Shown: positions 33,954 to 44,742, counted from the first letter of the stretch. The stretch: DNA of 64,000 nt from Planktothricoides sp. SR001 (GCF_001276715.1 NZ_LIUQ01000028.1:1-64000); one strand, 5' to 3'. Made by a program: numbers and translations. Notes: generated from the sequence alone by a model not told the origin.

Positions 33954-36900
33954 ATGTTCAGGGATTATTTGCATTTCATTGGCCAGATAGGAGGAAACAA
34001 CATTCTCCATCAAGGGGAATATCAGCCTTTTTTGGTCGTTCTTTCGATCTCGATCGCCATTTTTACGTCATATATGGCGTTTTTAATGGGTCAGTTTGCG
34101 GAGCAAGTTGCCAGTCAGCGGGTTCGCCAGACACTTCTTTCCCTGAGTGGATTAGCCTTGGGGGTGGGCATCTGGGCAATGCACTTCATTGGTATGGTGG
34201 GGTTTCATTTGTCCTGTAGCACCAGCTATAACCCTTGGATCACTATCCTGTCAATGGTGCCCAGCGTAGGGGCCAGCATCTACACCATGCATTTCATCGC
34301 CCATCCCCAACCCAGTTTGCCAGTAATACTGGCTGGAGGGGTCTTGGTGGGACTGGGGATTGGGACGATGCACTATTCAGGGATGGCAGCAATCCAGTTA
34401 GATGGCTGGATTCGCTATAATCCCGTGCTGTTTTCTGTCTCAATTCTCGTGGCCATCATTTTGGCGACGATCTCCCTCTGGTTTCGTTTCTACATCAACA
34501 AAATCTTTGGCGAAATTGGGGGCTATGCCTTAGCCAGTTCAGCAGTGGTCATGGGTTTGGCGACATCGGGGATGCACTATATCGCCATGACCGCCACCCA
34601 GTTCTTCTGTAATCCGTTCAGCACGATGCCTGATTCTGGGGTGGGACTGAATGCGATCGCCATTGGTGTCACCGTGGCAACCACCTTGCTGACGGGAATC
34701 ATCATGCTGGTGGTATTGCGGGAAACCACTTGGCAAAAAAATCAGAACCAGATTCTGGCACAAACAGAAGCTTGGTATCGTGGGATCATTAAATATGCCC
34801 CGGATGGGATGCTGGTGATTAACTCGCGGGGGCAGATTATCCTGACTAACCCGGTACTCGATGTCATGTTTGGCTATCAGTCCAACGAACTGCTGGGGCA
34901 GTCGTGGGAAATCCTGAGTTTGACCGATAGTTCTGGCGGACTGCTTGACTTGGGGGATTACTTCCAAGCCAAAGGGCAGGTTTGTCCCCTCAACGATCGC
35001 AACTTAGAGTTACAGGGTCAGCGTCAAGATGGGACAAAGTTTCCCATCGAAGTCGCATTAGTCCGTTTGCCGGAACTAGGGGATCGTGGCATCAGTGTCT
35101 TTGCCTCGGTACGGGATGTCACCAGCCGCAAACAAACGGAATCGGCAATTATCCGCCAGCGCGAACAATTGCAGTGGATCTTGGATAAAGCCCCCACAGG
35201 AGTTGCCATCACGGTGGACAACATTACTCGCTTTGCTAACCCGTGCATAGGCACCCTAGTGGATCTCAAAGTTGGCGACAACCCAGAAAAAATCTATGCA
35301 GATAAATTCGATCGCCTTTATATGCTCCAACAACTAGGCCGTTATGGGGTATTTGAGGGGGGTACTTATAAAATGTATGGACCCGATGGCAAAATTCGGG
35401 ACATTATGGCTACTTTTATCGCCACGGAATATGAAGGCAAGCCCGGAGTCTTAGGTTGGCTAACGGATATCAGTAAAATTAAAGCCGCCGAAGCAGAAAT
35501 GCGACGGGCTAAAGAATTGGCCGAAGAAACCACCCGAATTAAATCGGACTTTCTCGCGAATATGAGCCATGAAATTCGTACTCCCATGAATGCCATTATC
35601 GGCATGACCCATCTGGCTTTGAAAACTGATTTAACTCCCCGCCAGCAAGAATATTTAAAAAAAATCCAAACCTCTAGTCAACATTTATTAGGAGTGATCA
35701 ATGATATTCTCGATTTCTCCAAAATCGAAGCCGGGAAACTGAAGATTGAACAGATCGATTTTGATCTGGAAAAGGTCTTAGAAAATGTGGCGACCCTGAT
35801 TACGGAAAAAGCAACAGCTAAGGGACTAGAACTGCTCTTTGATATTGAGCCAAATTTGCCCAGAAATTTTATCGGCGATCCCTTACGTATGGGGCAAATT
35901 CTGATTAACTATGCCAATAACGCCGTTAAGTTCACGGAAAAAGGAGAAATCACCATCACTGTCAAGCTGAAAGAATACCGAGATCGCGATGTGGTGCTGT
36001 ACCTGGGAGTCAAAGACACCGGAATTGGCTTGACCGAAGAGCATCAGGGCACATTGTTCCAAAGTTTCCAACAGGCGGATACTTCCACCACCCGGAAGTT
36101 CGGTGGCACCGGGCTGGGACTGGCCATCTGTAAGCGGATTGCGGCACTGATGGGGGGTGAAGTGGGGGTGGAAAGCGAATATGGAAAAGGCAGCACTTTC
36201 TGGTGTACTGTTTGTTTGCAGAAAAGCACCTTACCGCCACGGCGAATGGTACTGAGTCGAGATATTCAAGGCAAACGGGTCTTAGTGGTTGATGACAACG
36301 AAAATGCCCGACTGATTATGAAGGATCTCCTGGAACAGATGAAATTTGATGTGGATCTGGTGAGTTCCGGTCAGGAAGCTTTGGATGCGGTCGCTGCGGC
36401 TGATACCTTCGATCGTCCTTATGAGATTGTTTTTCTGGACTGGCAAATGCCATTTATGGACGGGCTGGAAGTTGCCCGCCGAATCAAAAAAATTTCCTTG
36501 AAACATAAACCGCATCATTTGATTGTCACCGCTTACGGAAGAGAGGAAGTTTTCCAAGAAGCAGAATCAACGGGCATCGCCGATGTTTTGGTCAAGCCAG
36601 TCAATGCTTCTATTGTGTTTGACAGTCTAGCGAGATTACTCGGTGAAACGGGAGAAAATGTGGCCAATAGCAATTATGAACCGCCGAGTCTGCTGGCCGA
36701 TCGCCTCAAAACCATCCAAGGGGCAAAGATTCTATTAGTAGAAGACAACGAGGTGAATCAGGAAGTGGCCATAGAGTTATTACAGGATGCCGGATTTGTG
36801 GTTGATTTGGCCGAAAACGGGCGGATTGCGCTGGCAAAAGTCAAAACTGATGATTACGATCTGGTGCTGATGGATATGCAGATGCCGGAAATGGATGGGA

Positions 36901-37745
36901 TTTCCGCTACCATTCAGCTTCGCCAAGATCCTGATTACCAAACTTTGCCGATTGTGGCCATGACCGCGAATGTGATGCAAGGCGATCGCGATCGCTGTTT
37001 AAGCGCCGGGATGAACGATCATGTGGCCAAACCCATTGAACCGGAGGATCTCTGGAATACTTTGCTCAAATGGATTCCACCCCAGTCCTCCAAGAGGGAA
37101 TCAGCAGAAACTCCTGTCCCGGCGATCGCCAAGCCCGAAAATCCGGTGACTATTCCTACAGATATTCCGGGTCTGAATATATGCGAAGGGCTGCGCCGGG
37201 TCTTGGGCAAAAAATCACTTTATCTGTCAATGTTACGCAAATTTGTATCGGGACAGAAAAACTTTGCCCAGCAATTTATCCAAGCTTGGGAAGTTGGTGA
37301 CTACAAACTAGCAGAAAGATTAGCCCATACATTGCGTGGAGTAGCGGGCAACATTGGAGCCGCAGAAATCCAAGCCGCAGCCTCAACTTTAGAAACTGCG
37401 GTTAAAAACGAGGTTTCTCCTGGGGAAATCGAAGCATTTTTGCTGGCATTGCGTCAACCTCTGGAAACATTGATTGACCAATTAGAAATTAAACTGGCAC
37501 CGGAAGTCGTGACTGCTACCGTCGATATAGATTTGGCTAAATTGACAGAAGTCTGCCATCAACTTTCTCACCTCTTGCTCGAAAATGATGCGGAGGCTGC
37601 CGAAGTTTTACAAGATAATACGGATTTACTTAAAAATGCTTTTCCCCAGGGTTATAGTGCGATTGCGGATGCGGTAAATTCATTTGATTTTGATGCAGCC
37701 CATGCCGCGTTATTGTTGGCTAGGGAAACTTTTAATATCTCTTAA
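33954..37745 (+). CDS. MHYT-domain hybrid histidine kinase with two receivers and HPt
   Basis: 1263 residues. Residues about 10-260 are a seven-helix MHYT sensor (repeats of [42 protein letters not shown]), proposed to sense O2, CO or NO through copper. Two PAS domains (about 265-390, 395-510) follow, then HisKA ([18 protein letters not shown]), HATPase ([18 protein letters not shown]), two receivers ([12 protein letters not shown] with [22 protein letters not shown] with [11 protein letters not shown]) and a C-terminal HPt domain ([15 protein letters not shown]). It is a complete phosphorelay on one inner-membrane protein. The receiver-kinase gene 35 bp downstream is a likely partner. Confidence 0.93.
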   Translation: MFRDYLHFIGQIGGNNILHQGEYQPFLVVLSISIAIFTSYMAFLMGQFAEQVASQRVRQTLLSLSGLALGVGIWAMHFIGMVGFHLSCSTSYNPWITILSMVPSVGASIYTMHFIAHPQPSLPVILAGGVLVGLGIGTMHYSGMAAIQLDGWIRYNPVLFSVSILVAIILATISLWFRFYINKIFGEIGGYALASSAVVMGLATSGMHYIAMTATQFFCNPFSTMPDSGVGLNAIAIGVTVATTLLTGIIMLVVLRETTWQKNQNQILAQTEAWYRGIIKYAPDGMLVINSRGQIILTNPVLDVMFGYQSNELLGQSWEILSLTDSSGGLLDLGDYFQAKGQVCPLNDRNLELQGQRQDGTKFPIEVALVRLPELGDRGISVFASVRDVTSRKQTESAIIRQREQLQWILDKAPTGVAITVDNITRFANPCIGTLVDLKVGDNPEKIYADKFDRLYMLQQLGRYGVFEGGTYKMYGPDGKIRDIMATFIATEYEGKPGVLGWLTDISKIKAAEAEMRRAKELAEETTRIKSDFLANMSHEIRTPMNAIIGMTHLALKTDLTPRQQEYLKKIQTSSQHLLGVINDILDFSKIEAGKLKIEQIDFDLEKVLENVATLITEKATAKGLELLFDIEPNLPRNFIGDPLRMGQILINYANNAVKFTEKGEITITVKLKEYRDRDVVLYLGVKDTGIGLTEEHQGTLFQSFQQADTSTTRKFGGTGLGLAICKRIAALMGGEVGVESEYGKGSTFWCTVCLQKSTLPPRRMVLSRDIQGKRVLVVDDNENARLIMKDLLEQMKFDVDLVSSGQEALDAVAAADTFDRPYEIVFLDWQMPFMDGLEVARRIKKISLKHKPHHLIVTAYGREEVFQEAESTGIADVLVKPVNASIVFDSLARLLGETGENVANSNYEPPSLLADRLKTIQGAKILLVEDNEVNQEVAIELLQDAGFVVDLAENGRIALAKVKTDDYDLVLMDMQMPEMDGISATIQLRQDPDYQTLPIVAMTANVMQGDRDRCLSAGMNDHVAKPIEPEDLWNTLLKWIPPQSSKRESAETPVPAIAKPENPVTIPTDIPGLNICEGLRRVLGKKSLYLSMLRKFVSGQKNFAQQFIQAWEVGDYKLAERLAHTLRGVAGNIGAAEIQAAASTLETAVKNEVSPGEIEAFLLALRQPLETLIDQLEIKLAPEVVTATVDIDLAKLTEVCHQLSHLLLENDAEAAEVLQDNTDLLKNAFPQGYSAIADAVNSFDFDAAHAALLLARETFNIS

Positions 37746-37780
37746 GGTTAATAAATCAAATAACTAAACAGGGTATCTAT

Positions 37781-38881
37781 ATGGAAACTACTCAAAATAC
37801 GCAAGAAAAAAAGACGATTCTGGTGGTGGATGATACCCCAGATAATCTGGCTTTTATTAGCGGATTACTCAAGGATACTTTTCGGGTTAAAGTTGCGAAT
37901 AACGGCGAAAAAGGATTGGCGATCGCCCAGTCCGACAATCCCCCAGATTTAATCCTGCTGGATATTATGATGCCAGGGATGGATGGCTATGAAGTCTGTC
38001 GCCAACTCAAGGCGAATGTGCGATCGCGAGAAATTCCCGTGATTTTTCTCACCGCCAAATCAGAAATCGAAGACGAACGGAAAGGTCTGGAATTAGGATC
38101 CGCCGACTATATCACCAAACCCGTGAGTCCTCCCATCCTCCTAGCCCGGGTCAACACCCAACTCACCCTAAAAGCTTCTCTGGACAATTTGCGAGACTTA
38201 CTTCAATTTCGCGAAGACATGGTAAACATGATCGTCCACGATTTGCGAAATCCCATTTCCATGATACTTCCCACCGTCGATTTACTACTGACATATCCTA
38301 ACCTAGCCCCGGAAAAACGGCAGAAAAGTCTAGAAAGAATTTTCTATGGAGCACAACAACTGCGGCGTTTAGTAGATGATTTGCTCCTGAGAGCCAAGTT
38401 AGAGGCGAATAAGTTGGTTTTAGATTACCAAGATGTAGATATCTGTGAAATTTGTGCATCAGCAGTAGCCGATTTAGAAGTCAGCGCCGCTGACAAGCAT
38501 TTACAACTGATTATAAAAACCCCTGAAGTGAATGATCGTACCGTCAAAGTCGATCCCATGCTATTTCGGCGAGCCATTGATAATTTATTATCCAATGCCA
38601 TTAAGTTTTCCCCACAAAACAGCGAAATCACTCTCTTGGTAGATTATCCAAAAGAACGAGGTGCAAAAGTTCAGGTGGCGGATTTAGGCCCAGGAGTCAA
38701 TGAGAATTTACGGCAAGGTATTTTTGAAAAATACGAGATTGGCACTTTGATGAAAGGCGTGAGCCAAATCGGTTTAGGTTTAGCTTTTTGTAAACTGGTG
38801 GTTGATGCCCACGGGGGAAATATTACCGTCACAGATAATACTCCTAATGGCTCAATATTTACCATCGAAATTAACAATTAA
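37781..38881 (+). CDS. receiver-histidine kinase
   Basis: 366 residues: an N-terminal receiver (ILVVDDTPDNLAFI, LLDIMMPGMDGYE, IFLTAKSE, KPVSPPIL), a HisKA region (MVNMIVHDLRNPISMI) and a HATPase (LLSNAIKFS, DLGPGV, IGLGLAFCKLVVDAHGG). There is no DNA-binding output. It starts 35 bp after the MHYT kinase and is probably cotranscribed, receiving phosphate from its HPt domain. Similar proteins are common in cyanobacterial signalling pairs. Confidence 0.92.
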   Translation: METTQNTQEKKTILVVDDTPDNLAFISGLLKDTFRVKVANNGEKGLAIAQSDNPPDLILLDIMMPGMDGYEVCRQLKANVRSREIPVIFLTAKSEIEDERKGLELGSADYITKPVSPPILLARVNTQLTLKASLDNLRDLLQFREDMVNMIVHDLRNPISMILPTVDLLLTYPNLAPEKRQKSLERIFYGAQQLRRLVDDLLLRAKLEANKLVLDYQDVDICEICASAVADLEVSAADKHLQLIIKTPEVNDRTVKVDPMLFRRAIDNLLSNAIKFSPQNSEITLLVDYPKERGAKVQVADLGPGVNENLRQGIFEKYEIGTLMKGVSQIGLGLAFCKLVVDAHGGNITVTDNTPNGSIFTIEINN

Positions 38882-38952
38882 TTATTAATTTGTTGATATT
38901 CTGATATTAGGAATTACGCAAATCTGGCGATTAACGGCGATTAAACAACATA

Positions 38953-38980
38953 GGTAGGGTGGGCTTTCGCCCATCCTACC
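38953..38980. terminator. hairpin between convergent genes
   Basis: GGTAGGGTGGGC and GCCCATCCTACC form a 12-bp stem with a TTTC loop, between the convergent kinase and PstS-like genes. There is no T-run, so it may be a dispersed palindrome that could still act as a transcription barrier on both strands. Confidence 0.45.
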
Positions 38981-39045
38981 CGTAATATATCCGTGTAGGA
39001 TTTAGGGAATCTATGAGTCCCCATCCCCCCTAGATAAAACTCGGC

Positions 39046-40068
39046 TTATCTCAGACTGACAAATCCGGCATTTCTAATTATTTCTTGACCTTGATCCGTC
39101 AACATAAACTGGGCATAAGTTTCCCCAGCAATTTGATCCAATTGGCCATTTTCTTTCACCACCACAAATAAACGACGACTCCAGGGATATGCCCCACTTC
39201 TAAATACGTTCACATTCACTTCATTCCGTCGATTGGGACATTGGGAAAGAGGGATAAACGGTTCTTGATAGGGGGCAACAAATTCACCAGGGTTTTTACC
39301 AATTGGTACAGTTTTTACCGTACATTGAGGCACCAGTAATGTAGAGGAAGACCAGTAAATTCCCCCCATATCTCTCGCTACCATTCTGATAGCTTCAGTG
39401 GTAGTCTCTGTTAAGATAGCGTAATTGGGATCGTCTCTACCTATTTTACCATAAGGCTGGATTTTTAAATCTGGGCCCCCAACTTCGCTCCAGTTAGTAA
39501 TTTTACCCGCATAAATATCATCATGTTGTTGAATGGTTAAACCGGGAATTTCTAAACTGGGGTGAACTGCTACGGCAATTCCATCAATCCCCACTGCGAT
39601 TTCTTTTATTTTAAAGCCTCGTTTTTCGGCAGTTTCATATTCATTTTTAGAAATCGGTCGGGAAGATAAAGCAAAAGCCAGTTCATTATTTAATAGCATA
39701 GAGATTCCCGTACCCGTACTGGGGGCTTCTCGGACGGGATCCGTATAACGCAGTTGAAATTGTGGCCAAACGATTTGAATTGCTGGGTCAATTTCTGCTC
39801 TAATGGGCGCCCAAGTGGTACTGCCACCATGACTAAATAATCCTTTGGGAACATTTTTCACTTGAGCAAAGGTTTCAGGATATTCTATAACTGTTTGATT
39901 GGGGGAATTATCGGCAGAATTGTCACCATTTTCTGACGAATTGTTGCCTCCAGTAATCGATTGGATGCCACCCGATCGCTGAAAAAAGAAAAATCCTATC
40001 CCCAGCAGGGTTAAGGTGATGACTAGGGTTAGGAGGAGAACTTTAGTTTCTTTTGGAGTGTTAGACAT
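39046..40068 (-). CDS. PstS-like phosphate-type substrate-binding protein
   Basis: 340 residues. An N-terminal hydrophobic anchor (VLLLTLVITLTLLGIGFFFF) is followed by a Ser/Asn-rich linker and a type 2 periplasmic binding fold: LFSHGGSTTWAPIR, ALSSRPISKNEYE, VGIDGIAVAVHP, DIYAGKITNWSEVGG, and the GxxYPxxR-like AYPWSRRLFVVV. These belong to the PstS/PBP_like_2 group, which binds phosphate. No permease genes are adjacent. It may be a membrane-tethered, stand-alone phosphate sensor or binding protein; the ligand is inferred from the family. Confidence 0.85.
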   Translation of the reverse strand: MSNTPKETKVLLLTLVITLTLLGIGFFFFQRSGGIQSITGGNNSSENGDNSADNSPNQTVIEYPETFAQVKNVPKGLFSHGGSTTWAPIRAEIDPAIQIVWPQFQLRYTDPVREAPSTGTGISMLLNNELAFALSSRPISKNEYETAEKRGFKIKEIAVGIDGIAVAVHPSLEIPGLTIQQHDDIYAGKITNWSEVGGPDLKIQPYGKIGRDDPNYAILTETTTEAIRMVARDMGGIYWSSSTLLVPQCTVKTVPIGKNPGEFVAPYQEPFIPLSQCPNRRNEVNVNVFRSGAYPWSRRLFVVVKENGQLDQIAGETYAQFMLTDQGQEIIRNAGFVSLR

Positions 40069-40102
40069 TGCTGATTAACGGCTAATTTACTGATTGATGA
40101 CT

Positions 40103-40657
40103 CTATTTTAAGCCCAATTTTTTTCTAATCCAAGTAGCGGTCATAAATAATAGGGGGGTGACAAGCAATCCCGTAAGAATCATATGTCCCGGAAATTGAA
40201 AGTAAAAATACCATAAAAGTAAGGTGCCATAAGGGGAATCCGTATGATCCACAAAATAAAATAGCAGACTACTTTCATCCCCAGGGGGAATTCCTAAGCG
40301 ACGTTTGATAAAAGAATTGGGTAATTCAGATAAGTTAAACACTAATCCAACCAGTAACCCATACTCTAACCAGTTAAAAGATGCCAAAGATATCCAATTA
40401 GGCAGAGGGTCTTTGATGAGCAAAGGTTCTAATATTTGGCATAATAAGACGCTGACCGCATTGGTTAAGGGAAGACTGACTAAGCCGCGCCATTTTTTGT
40501 TTGCTCCAAATAATGACTGGTTAATGGGAAAGTTTAACGGTTCAAATAGTGGAGTTTTCCAGAGGAATGCTTCGATTATTCCCGCGATAAATAATGGACA
40601 AATTAGCCAGAGTATATTGGATGTATCCTGAAAAAATACTTGTAAAATCGGGGGCAT
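40103..40657 (-). CDS. CDP-archaeol synthase (CarS/DUF46)-like membrane protein
   Basis: 184 residues with four or five hydrophobic segments. The motif GANKKWRGL near residue 50 and GIPPGDESSLLFYFVDHTDS match the CarS/CdsA-like family, which makes CDP-activated lipids from CTP and a phosphatidic-acid-type substrate. Bacterial members are of unclear substrate. It lies 34 bp upstream of the PstS-like gene on the same strand and next to a divergently read lipid kinase-like gene, so a lipid role is plausible. Confidence 0.7.
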   Translation of the reverse strand: MPPILQVFFQDTSNILWLICPLFIAGIIEAFLWKTPLFEPLNFPINQSLFGANKKWRGLVSLPLTNAVSVLLCQILEPLLIKDPLPNWISLASFNWLEYGLLVGLVFNLSELPNSFIKRRLGIPPGDESSLLFYFVDHTDSPYGTLLLWYFYFQFPGHMILTGLLVTPLLFMTATWIRKKLGLK

Positions 40658-40801
40658 AGTGGTAAAATATAGAGTGAGCGAAATTTCTCAATTTATTATA
40701 GCGCATTTTCAGTGAAATCAAATAGGAAACAGGGAATAGAAAAATGTTGGTTGGGCATGGCCGACCTGTTTAAGTAGCAAGCATTGGCCACCCTAGCCAA
40801 A

Positions 40802-40834
40802 AATATATCGCCAATATATCGCCAATATATCGCC
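40802..40834. repeat. 11-bp tandem repeat, three units
   Basis: Three perfect units of AATATATCGCC lie in the divergent intergenic region between the CarS-like and lipid kinase-like genes. No clear promoter is discerned in this 266-bp region. Confidence 0.85.
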
Positions 40835-40923
40835 AAATTTATCTGATTAAGTTAATCATATAAATATTGCATCATTTATATGATGTATTAACTAATAATT
40901 TTGCAGAAAAAAAGCAGAAAAAA

Positions 40924-42438
40924 ATGCAGGAAAAAATTACGGAAAGAATGCAGGAAAAAATCCAGGAAAGAATATTTAGCGATTGCCTCTGGTTTATAGA
41001 TAGCCCAAAACCGTTGGCGGAAAATACCCCTGATTATCCTTTAGGGTATTTAACGGAAAATTACTTGATATTTTTCCAGAATAGCCAAGAAAGCTATTTA
41101 AGCTTAGACGATGTAGTTGGGGTATCTATATGCGATAGATTAGAAAATATTGAGGAAGCATTTTTTCAAGTTAAAGCTTATCATTTGGTAGAATTATCAG
41201 CAGTTTTGGGTTTGGGAAAAAAACGCCAACGCCGGTTAAAAACTTATGAATTTGCTTGTCCCAATACTGAGGTGCGATCGCGCTGGATAGTGGCGATTCA
41301 AAACCTGATTCGAGGTTTACCGATTGACAACCAAAATCCGGCAGTTAATCAGCGGTTACAGATATTTTTAAATCCGACAAGTGGCAAAAAACAAAGCCGG
41401 ATAATTTTCCAGCAAATTAGTCCATTATTAGACAATAGTCATCTGGAATATACCTTAACAGAAACCACCCGTACTGGTCAAATTCAAGACACCTTAAGTG
41501 AAATTAATCTCTCAGAAATTGATGGGATTATCATCGTCGGGGGTGATGGCAGCATCCATGAAGCAATCAATGGATTAATGAATCGTTCTGATTGGCAAAC
41601 AGCAATCCTCAAACCCATTGGCATTATTCCAACGGGAACGGGGAATGGGTTAGCTAAAACTTTATTAGAAATTTCCGGTGAACCGGACGATCCCTTAAGT
41701 GCGGCTTTTCTGATTGCCAAAGGAATTACCCAAGGAAAATATCGCCCTTTGGATCTTGCTAAAACTCAACAATCTGGCCAAATATTTTATAGTTTTCTTT
41801 CTCTTGGTTGGGGAATTATTAGTGATGTAGATATTGAATCAGAAAAATTAAGGTTTTTAGGCAGTCTCAGAACCGATATTTATGCCCTGATGCGAATTGC
41901 GACATTGCGTCATTATCCAGGAAAATTTGCTTATTTACCCGCTTATTTACCAGAAACAGAGGCGATTACGCGTAGCGGATCCCTTACGGGAGTCGCCTCT
42001 CTCATGGGTGAATACCAAAGTGAATGTCAAACCTTTAAAAAATGTCCAAATTGTCTGGCAGCAGATAAACAAATACCGCCAACAAAGCAGCAAGATTGGC
42101 AAGTGATGCAAGATGACTTTGTATTAATTTGGGCGATGAATATTAGTCATGCTACCCAAAATATCAAAGCGGCACCTCACGCCCATTTATCTGATGGGAT
42201 GATGGATATTATTATAGTCCGCCGGGGAATTTCTAAGTTAAACTTACTCTTAGCTTTCTTAAAAGCTGCCCAGGGAAAGCATCTCTCGTTACCGGGAATC
42301 GAATTTTATAAAGTACGGGGTTTTCGCTTAGAACCCTTAACCCCCCAGGGTATTTTAACGGTGGATGGGGAGCAAGTCGAGTATTTACCAATAGAAATGG
42401 AGGTAAAAAGAGGATTAGCCAGAGTGATTTGTGCGTGA
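40924..42438 (+). CDS. diacylglycerol kinase/sphingosine kinase-like protein
   Basis: 504 residues if the ATG at 40924 is used; a TTG at 40867 or the ATG at 40948 are alternatives and no site has a good ribosome signal. The N-terminal 130 residues look like a PH-type domain, as in eukaryotic sphingosine and ceramide kinases. The DAGK catalytic domain follows: LQIFLNPTSGKKQSR, IIIVGGDGSIHEAINGLM and GIIPTGTGNGLAKTL. It would phosphorylate a lipid hydroxyl with ATP at the inner membrane face. A 41-bp palindromic element is inserted in frame at 41959-41999 (residues around 346-359). Confidence 0.85.
   Translation: MQEKITERMQEKIQERIFSDCLWFIDSPKPLAENTPDYPLGYLTENYLIFFQNSQESYLSLDDVVGVSICDRLENIEEAFFQVKAYHLVELSAVLGLGKKRQRRLKTYEFACPNTEVRSRWIVAIQNLIRGLPIDNQNPAVNQRLQIFLNPTSGKKQSRIIFQQISPLLDNSHLEYTLTETTRTGQIQDTLSEINLSEIDGIIIVGGDGSIHEAINGLMNRSDWQTAILKPIGIIPTGTGNGLAKTLLEISGEPDDPLSAAFLIAKGITQGKYRPLDLAKTQQSGQIFYSFLSLGWGIISDVDIESEKLRFLGSLRTDIYALMRIATLRHYPGKFAYLPAYLPETEAITRSGSLTGVASLMGEYQSECQTFKKCPNCLAADKQIPPTKQQDWQVMQDDFVLIWAMNISHATQNIKAAPHAHLSDGMMDIIIVRRGISKLNLLLAFLKAAQGKHLSLPGIEFYKVRGFRLEPLTPQGILTVDGEQVEYLPIEMEVKRGLARVICA
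41959..41999. repeat. 41-bp palindromic element inside a coding region
   Basis: GAGGCGA and TCGCCTC flank a near-palindrome centred on GGATCC (CGTAGCGGATCCCTTACG). It is in frame in the lipid kinase gene and adds about 14 codons reading EAITRSGSLTGVAS. Such GC-rich palindromes occur as dispersed elements in filamentous cyanobacteria. Confidence 0.75.
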
Positions 42439-42526
42439 AAAATGCGATCGGCTATCAGTCTTGGGCGTTAAATATCGGCACCAAATATCGGCCTTTCATA
42501 TTCAGAATAAAGCTGAAAGCTAAACC

Positions 42527-42624
42527 CTGAAGGCTGACCTCTGAAAGCTGACCTCTGAAAGCTGACCTCTGAAAGCTGACCTCTGAAAGCTGACCTCTGA
42601 AAGCTGACCTTTGAAAGCTGACGC
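42527..42624. repeat. 14-bp tandem repeat, seven units
   Basis: Seven units of CTGAAAGCTGACCT (ends diverged) lie between the lipid kinase-like gene and the M48 protease gene. The rest of this 387-bp gap shows no gene; a frame upstream of 42826 is not needed for the protease start. Confidence 0.9.
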
Positions 42625-42825
42625 TGTATTCTCAGGAACTTGTTGACCGGGTAAATGGATCTAGACACTTAAGAAACCGGCAAGGGATTGAACTTCTAGG
42701 GTATTGTTCACAGGGTATATATAGATCGGATGTCTGGGGTGCGAACTACTCATTTAACTCTAATCACTCTAAATCCTGCCCTAGAAAACGCTTTTGACCA
42801 CTTCGGAAATAAGGAGACAAGCAAA

Positions 42826-44376
42826 ATGAAAAAACTGCGAAAATTCCGCTGGGTGGCGCTAGGATTAGCTGTATTTCTCAGCGTCAACTTGTTGAATTTT
42901 GGCTTCCCCCTGGGGGTTCAGTCAAAATTACCGCCTACCACCAACCAAACCCCCAGCCAAACTCCCGGTTTTGTTTGGCAAAACAGCAACCTCCCCAGTC
43001 TTGAGGAGGTTTTCCAACTCGCCCAAAACTCGGATAGCAACCAATTACAAAGATTAGCGGAAGGCGATCGCCTCTTTCGAGAAGGAAATGTCTCTGGGGC
43101 AGAACGAATTTATCGCGAAGTTAAACCCCCTTACTCCTCAAATGTTGGCAGAAACGATCTGCCTGAACCTGTCTATGATGCCGAACAACTGGGAGGAGCA
43201 GCGCGAGTTTATTGGCGCGAAGCCCAAGCGGGATTTGAACAAAAAATGCAAAGCCGACTGTTTATTGCCCTAGAACAGTTAGTAGAAGACTATCCGCAAT
43301 TTATCCCCGGTCATTTATTATTAGTAGATGCTTTGAGACAATACGATCGCCTCTTCTTGGCGATCGCCGCCCTAGAAAGGGCCACCAACCTCTATCCCAA
43401 TGAACCGTCATTAATTGCTGCCGAAATCAAAGCCTTAGCCGAGGATAAACAATGGCTAGAAGCCTCAATTTCTGCGCGGCAATTTGCCCTACTCTTTCCC
43501 GAACACGAAAAGGCGGGAGAATTCACCAAAATTGCCGATGAATATTTGAAAAAATATCAAGGAGGGATGAAGCGGAGATTAATCGGTCAAGCGATTCTCA
43601 GTGGCGCGATTAATATTGGCGATTACCTCCTAACCGGCAATGCCGCTGGCGGCATTCCCACCCTGCAATTAACCATGCTCTTATTGCAAGGCGAATCTTC
43701 CTTTGGCAAACAATTTTCTGAAGCTTACAAACAAGAGTATAGAAGCCAAGGGATGTTAGTTGAAGACCCACAAATTTTAGAATATGTAGACCGATTAGGT
43801 CAGCAAGTCGCCAGCTTAATGGGTCGCGATGAATTTGAATATGAATTTAATGTGATTGCCGATGATTCCCTCAATGCTTTTGCCATGCCCGGAGGTAAAA
43901 TATTTATTCATACGGGGGCATTAATGCAACTGAAATCCGAAGCAGAATTAATGGGATTAATCGGCCATGAAGTCGGCCACGCGGTACTATCCCACGGCTA
44001 TCAGCGCATTGCTAAAGGGACATTATTATCCAATTTAAACCGTGTTTTACCCTTAGGAGATGTGATTGCTGAACTGTTAAATCGGGCTTATTCTCGTCAG
44101 AATGAACGGCAATCAGATATTTTAGGAACGCGAGTTTTAGCGGGTACAAAATATGCTGCCGATGGCGTCAGAAATGTGATGGTCAGACTTGATAAACTTT
44201 ACGGAGATAAAGCCCCACCGCCGTGGTTATCGACTCACCCACCCTCCGCAGAACGGGTGCGATATTTAGAGGAAATGATTGTGGAAAATAGTTATAACCC
44301 TTATGGTTATGAAGGGGTGGACGAACTAGCCGCAATTCAAGCCCGAATCAAAGAAATCGTCCCGCAAAAGAGTTAG
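42826..44376 (+). CDS. M48-family metalloprotease with TPR-like region
   Basis: 516 residues from the ATG at 42826, which has AAGGAG 9 nt upstream; a frame open 96 bp further upstream is not needed. A signal peptide (KKLRKFRWVALGLAVFLSVNLL) leads. Residues about 70-270 are helical with TPR-like units (AALERATNLYPNEPSLIAAE). The protease domain shows the zinc site GHEVGHAVLSH and the third ligand region NERQSDILG, then LSTHPPSAERVRYL, as in BepA/YfgC-type periplasmic proteases. It probably handles misfolded outer-membrane or periplasmic proteins. Confidence 0.9.
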   Translation: MKKLRKFRWVALGLAVFLSVNLLNFGFPLGVQSKLPPTTNQTPSQTPGFVWQNSNLPSLEEVFQLAQNSDSNQLQRLAEGDRLFREGNVSGAERIYREVKPPYSSNVGRNDLPEPVYDAEQLGGAARVYWREAQAGFEQKMQSRLFIALEQLVEDYPQFIPGHLLLVDALRQYDRLFLAIAALERATNLYPNEPSLIAAEIKALAEDKQWLEASISARQFALLFPEHEKAGEFTKIADEYLKKYQGGMKRRLIGQAILSGAINIGDYLLTGNAAGGIPTLQLTMLLLQGESSFGKQFSEAYKQEYRSQGMLVEDPQILEYVDRLGQQVASLMGRDEFEYEFNVIADDSLNAFAMPGGKIFIHTGALMQLKSEAELMGLIGHEVGHAVLSHGYQRIAKGTLLSNLNRVLPLGDVIAELLNRAYSRQNERQSDILGTRVLAGTKYAADGVRNVMVRLDKLYGDKAPPPWLSTHPPSAERVRYLEEMIVENSYNPYGYEGVDELAAIQARIKEIVPQKS

Positions 44377-44384
44377 AATTATTC

Positions 44385-44450
44385 GTTATTTGTTATTTGT
44401 TATTTGTTATTTGTTGTTAGCATATTAACCTAAATAACAAATAACAAATA
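44385..44450. repeat. heptamer repeats forming an inverted repeat
   Basis: About four TTATTTG units (44385-44413) face CAAATAA-type units at 44432-44450, giving a long AT-rich hairpin just after the protease gene. The same heptamer type recurs at 46779-46870. Confidence 0.8.
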
Positions 44451-44559
44451 GGCAACAAAATAACCAAAATTAAATTAGCAGAAATTTGGCCAAAAGTTTC
44501 CGGATGTGAAAGGTAGGATGCGGGAAATAGGAATGGTAGATGCACCCTGATTGACGCTT

Positions 44560-44591
44560 CCCGGCTTGCGAGTCAAGCTGGGATTTTTTTT
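44560..44591 (+). terminator. Rho-independent terminator, array copy 1
   Basis: CCCGGCTTG and CAAGCTGGG pair (one G-T) around CGAGT, followed by A and eight T. It is the first terminator downstream of the M48 protease gene. Confidence 0.8.
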
Positions 44592-44742
44592 CTCTGATAG
44601 AGAATAGATAAAGAATAGATGCGGGAAAGAAGACGCTTCCCTTAAATTAGCAGAAATTTAGCAGAAATTTGGCCAAAAGTTTCCGGATGTGAAAGGTAGG
44701 ATGCGAGAAATAGGAATGGTAGATGCACCCTGATGTACGCTT

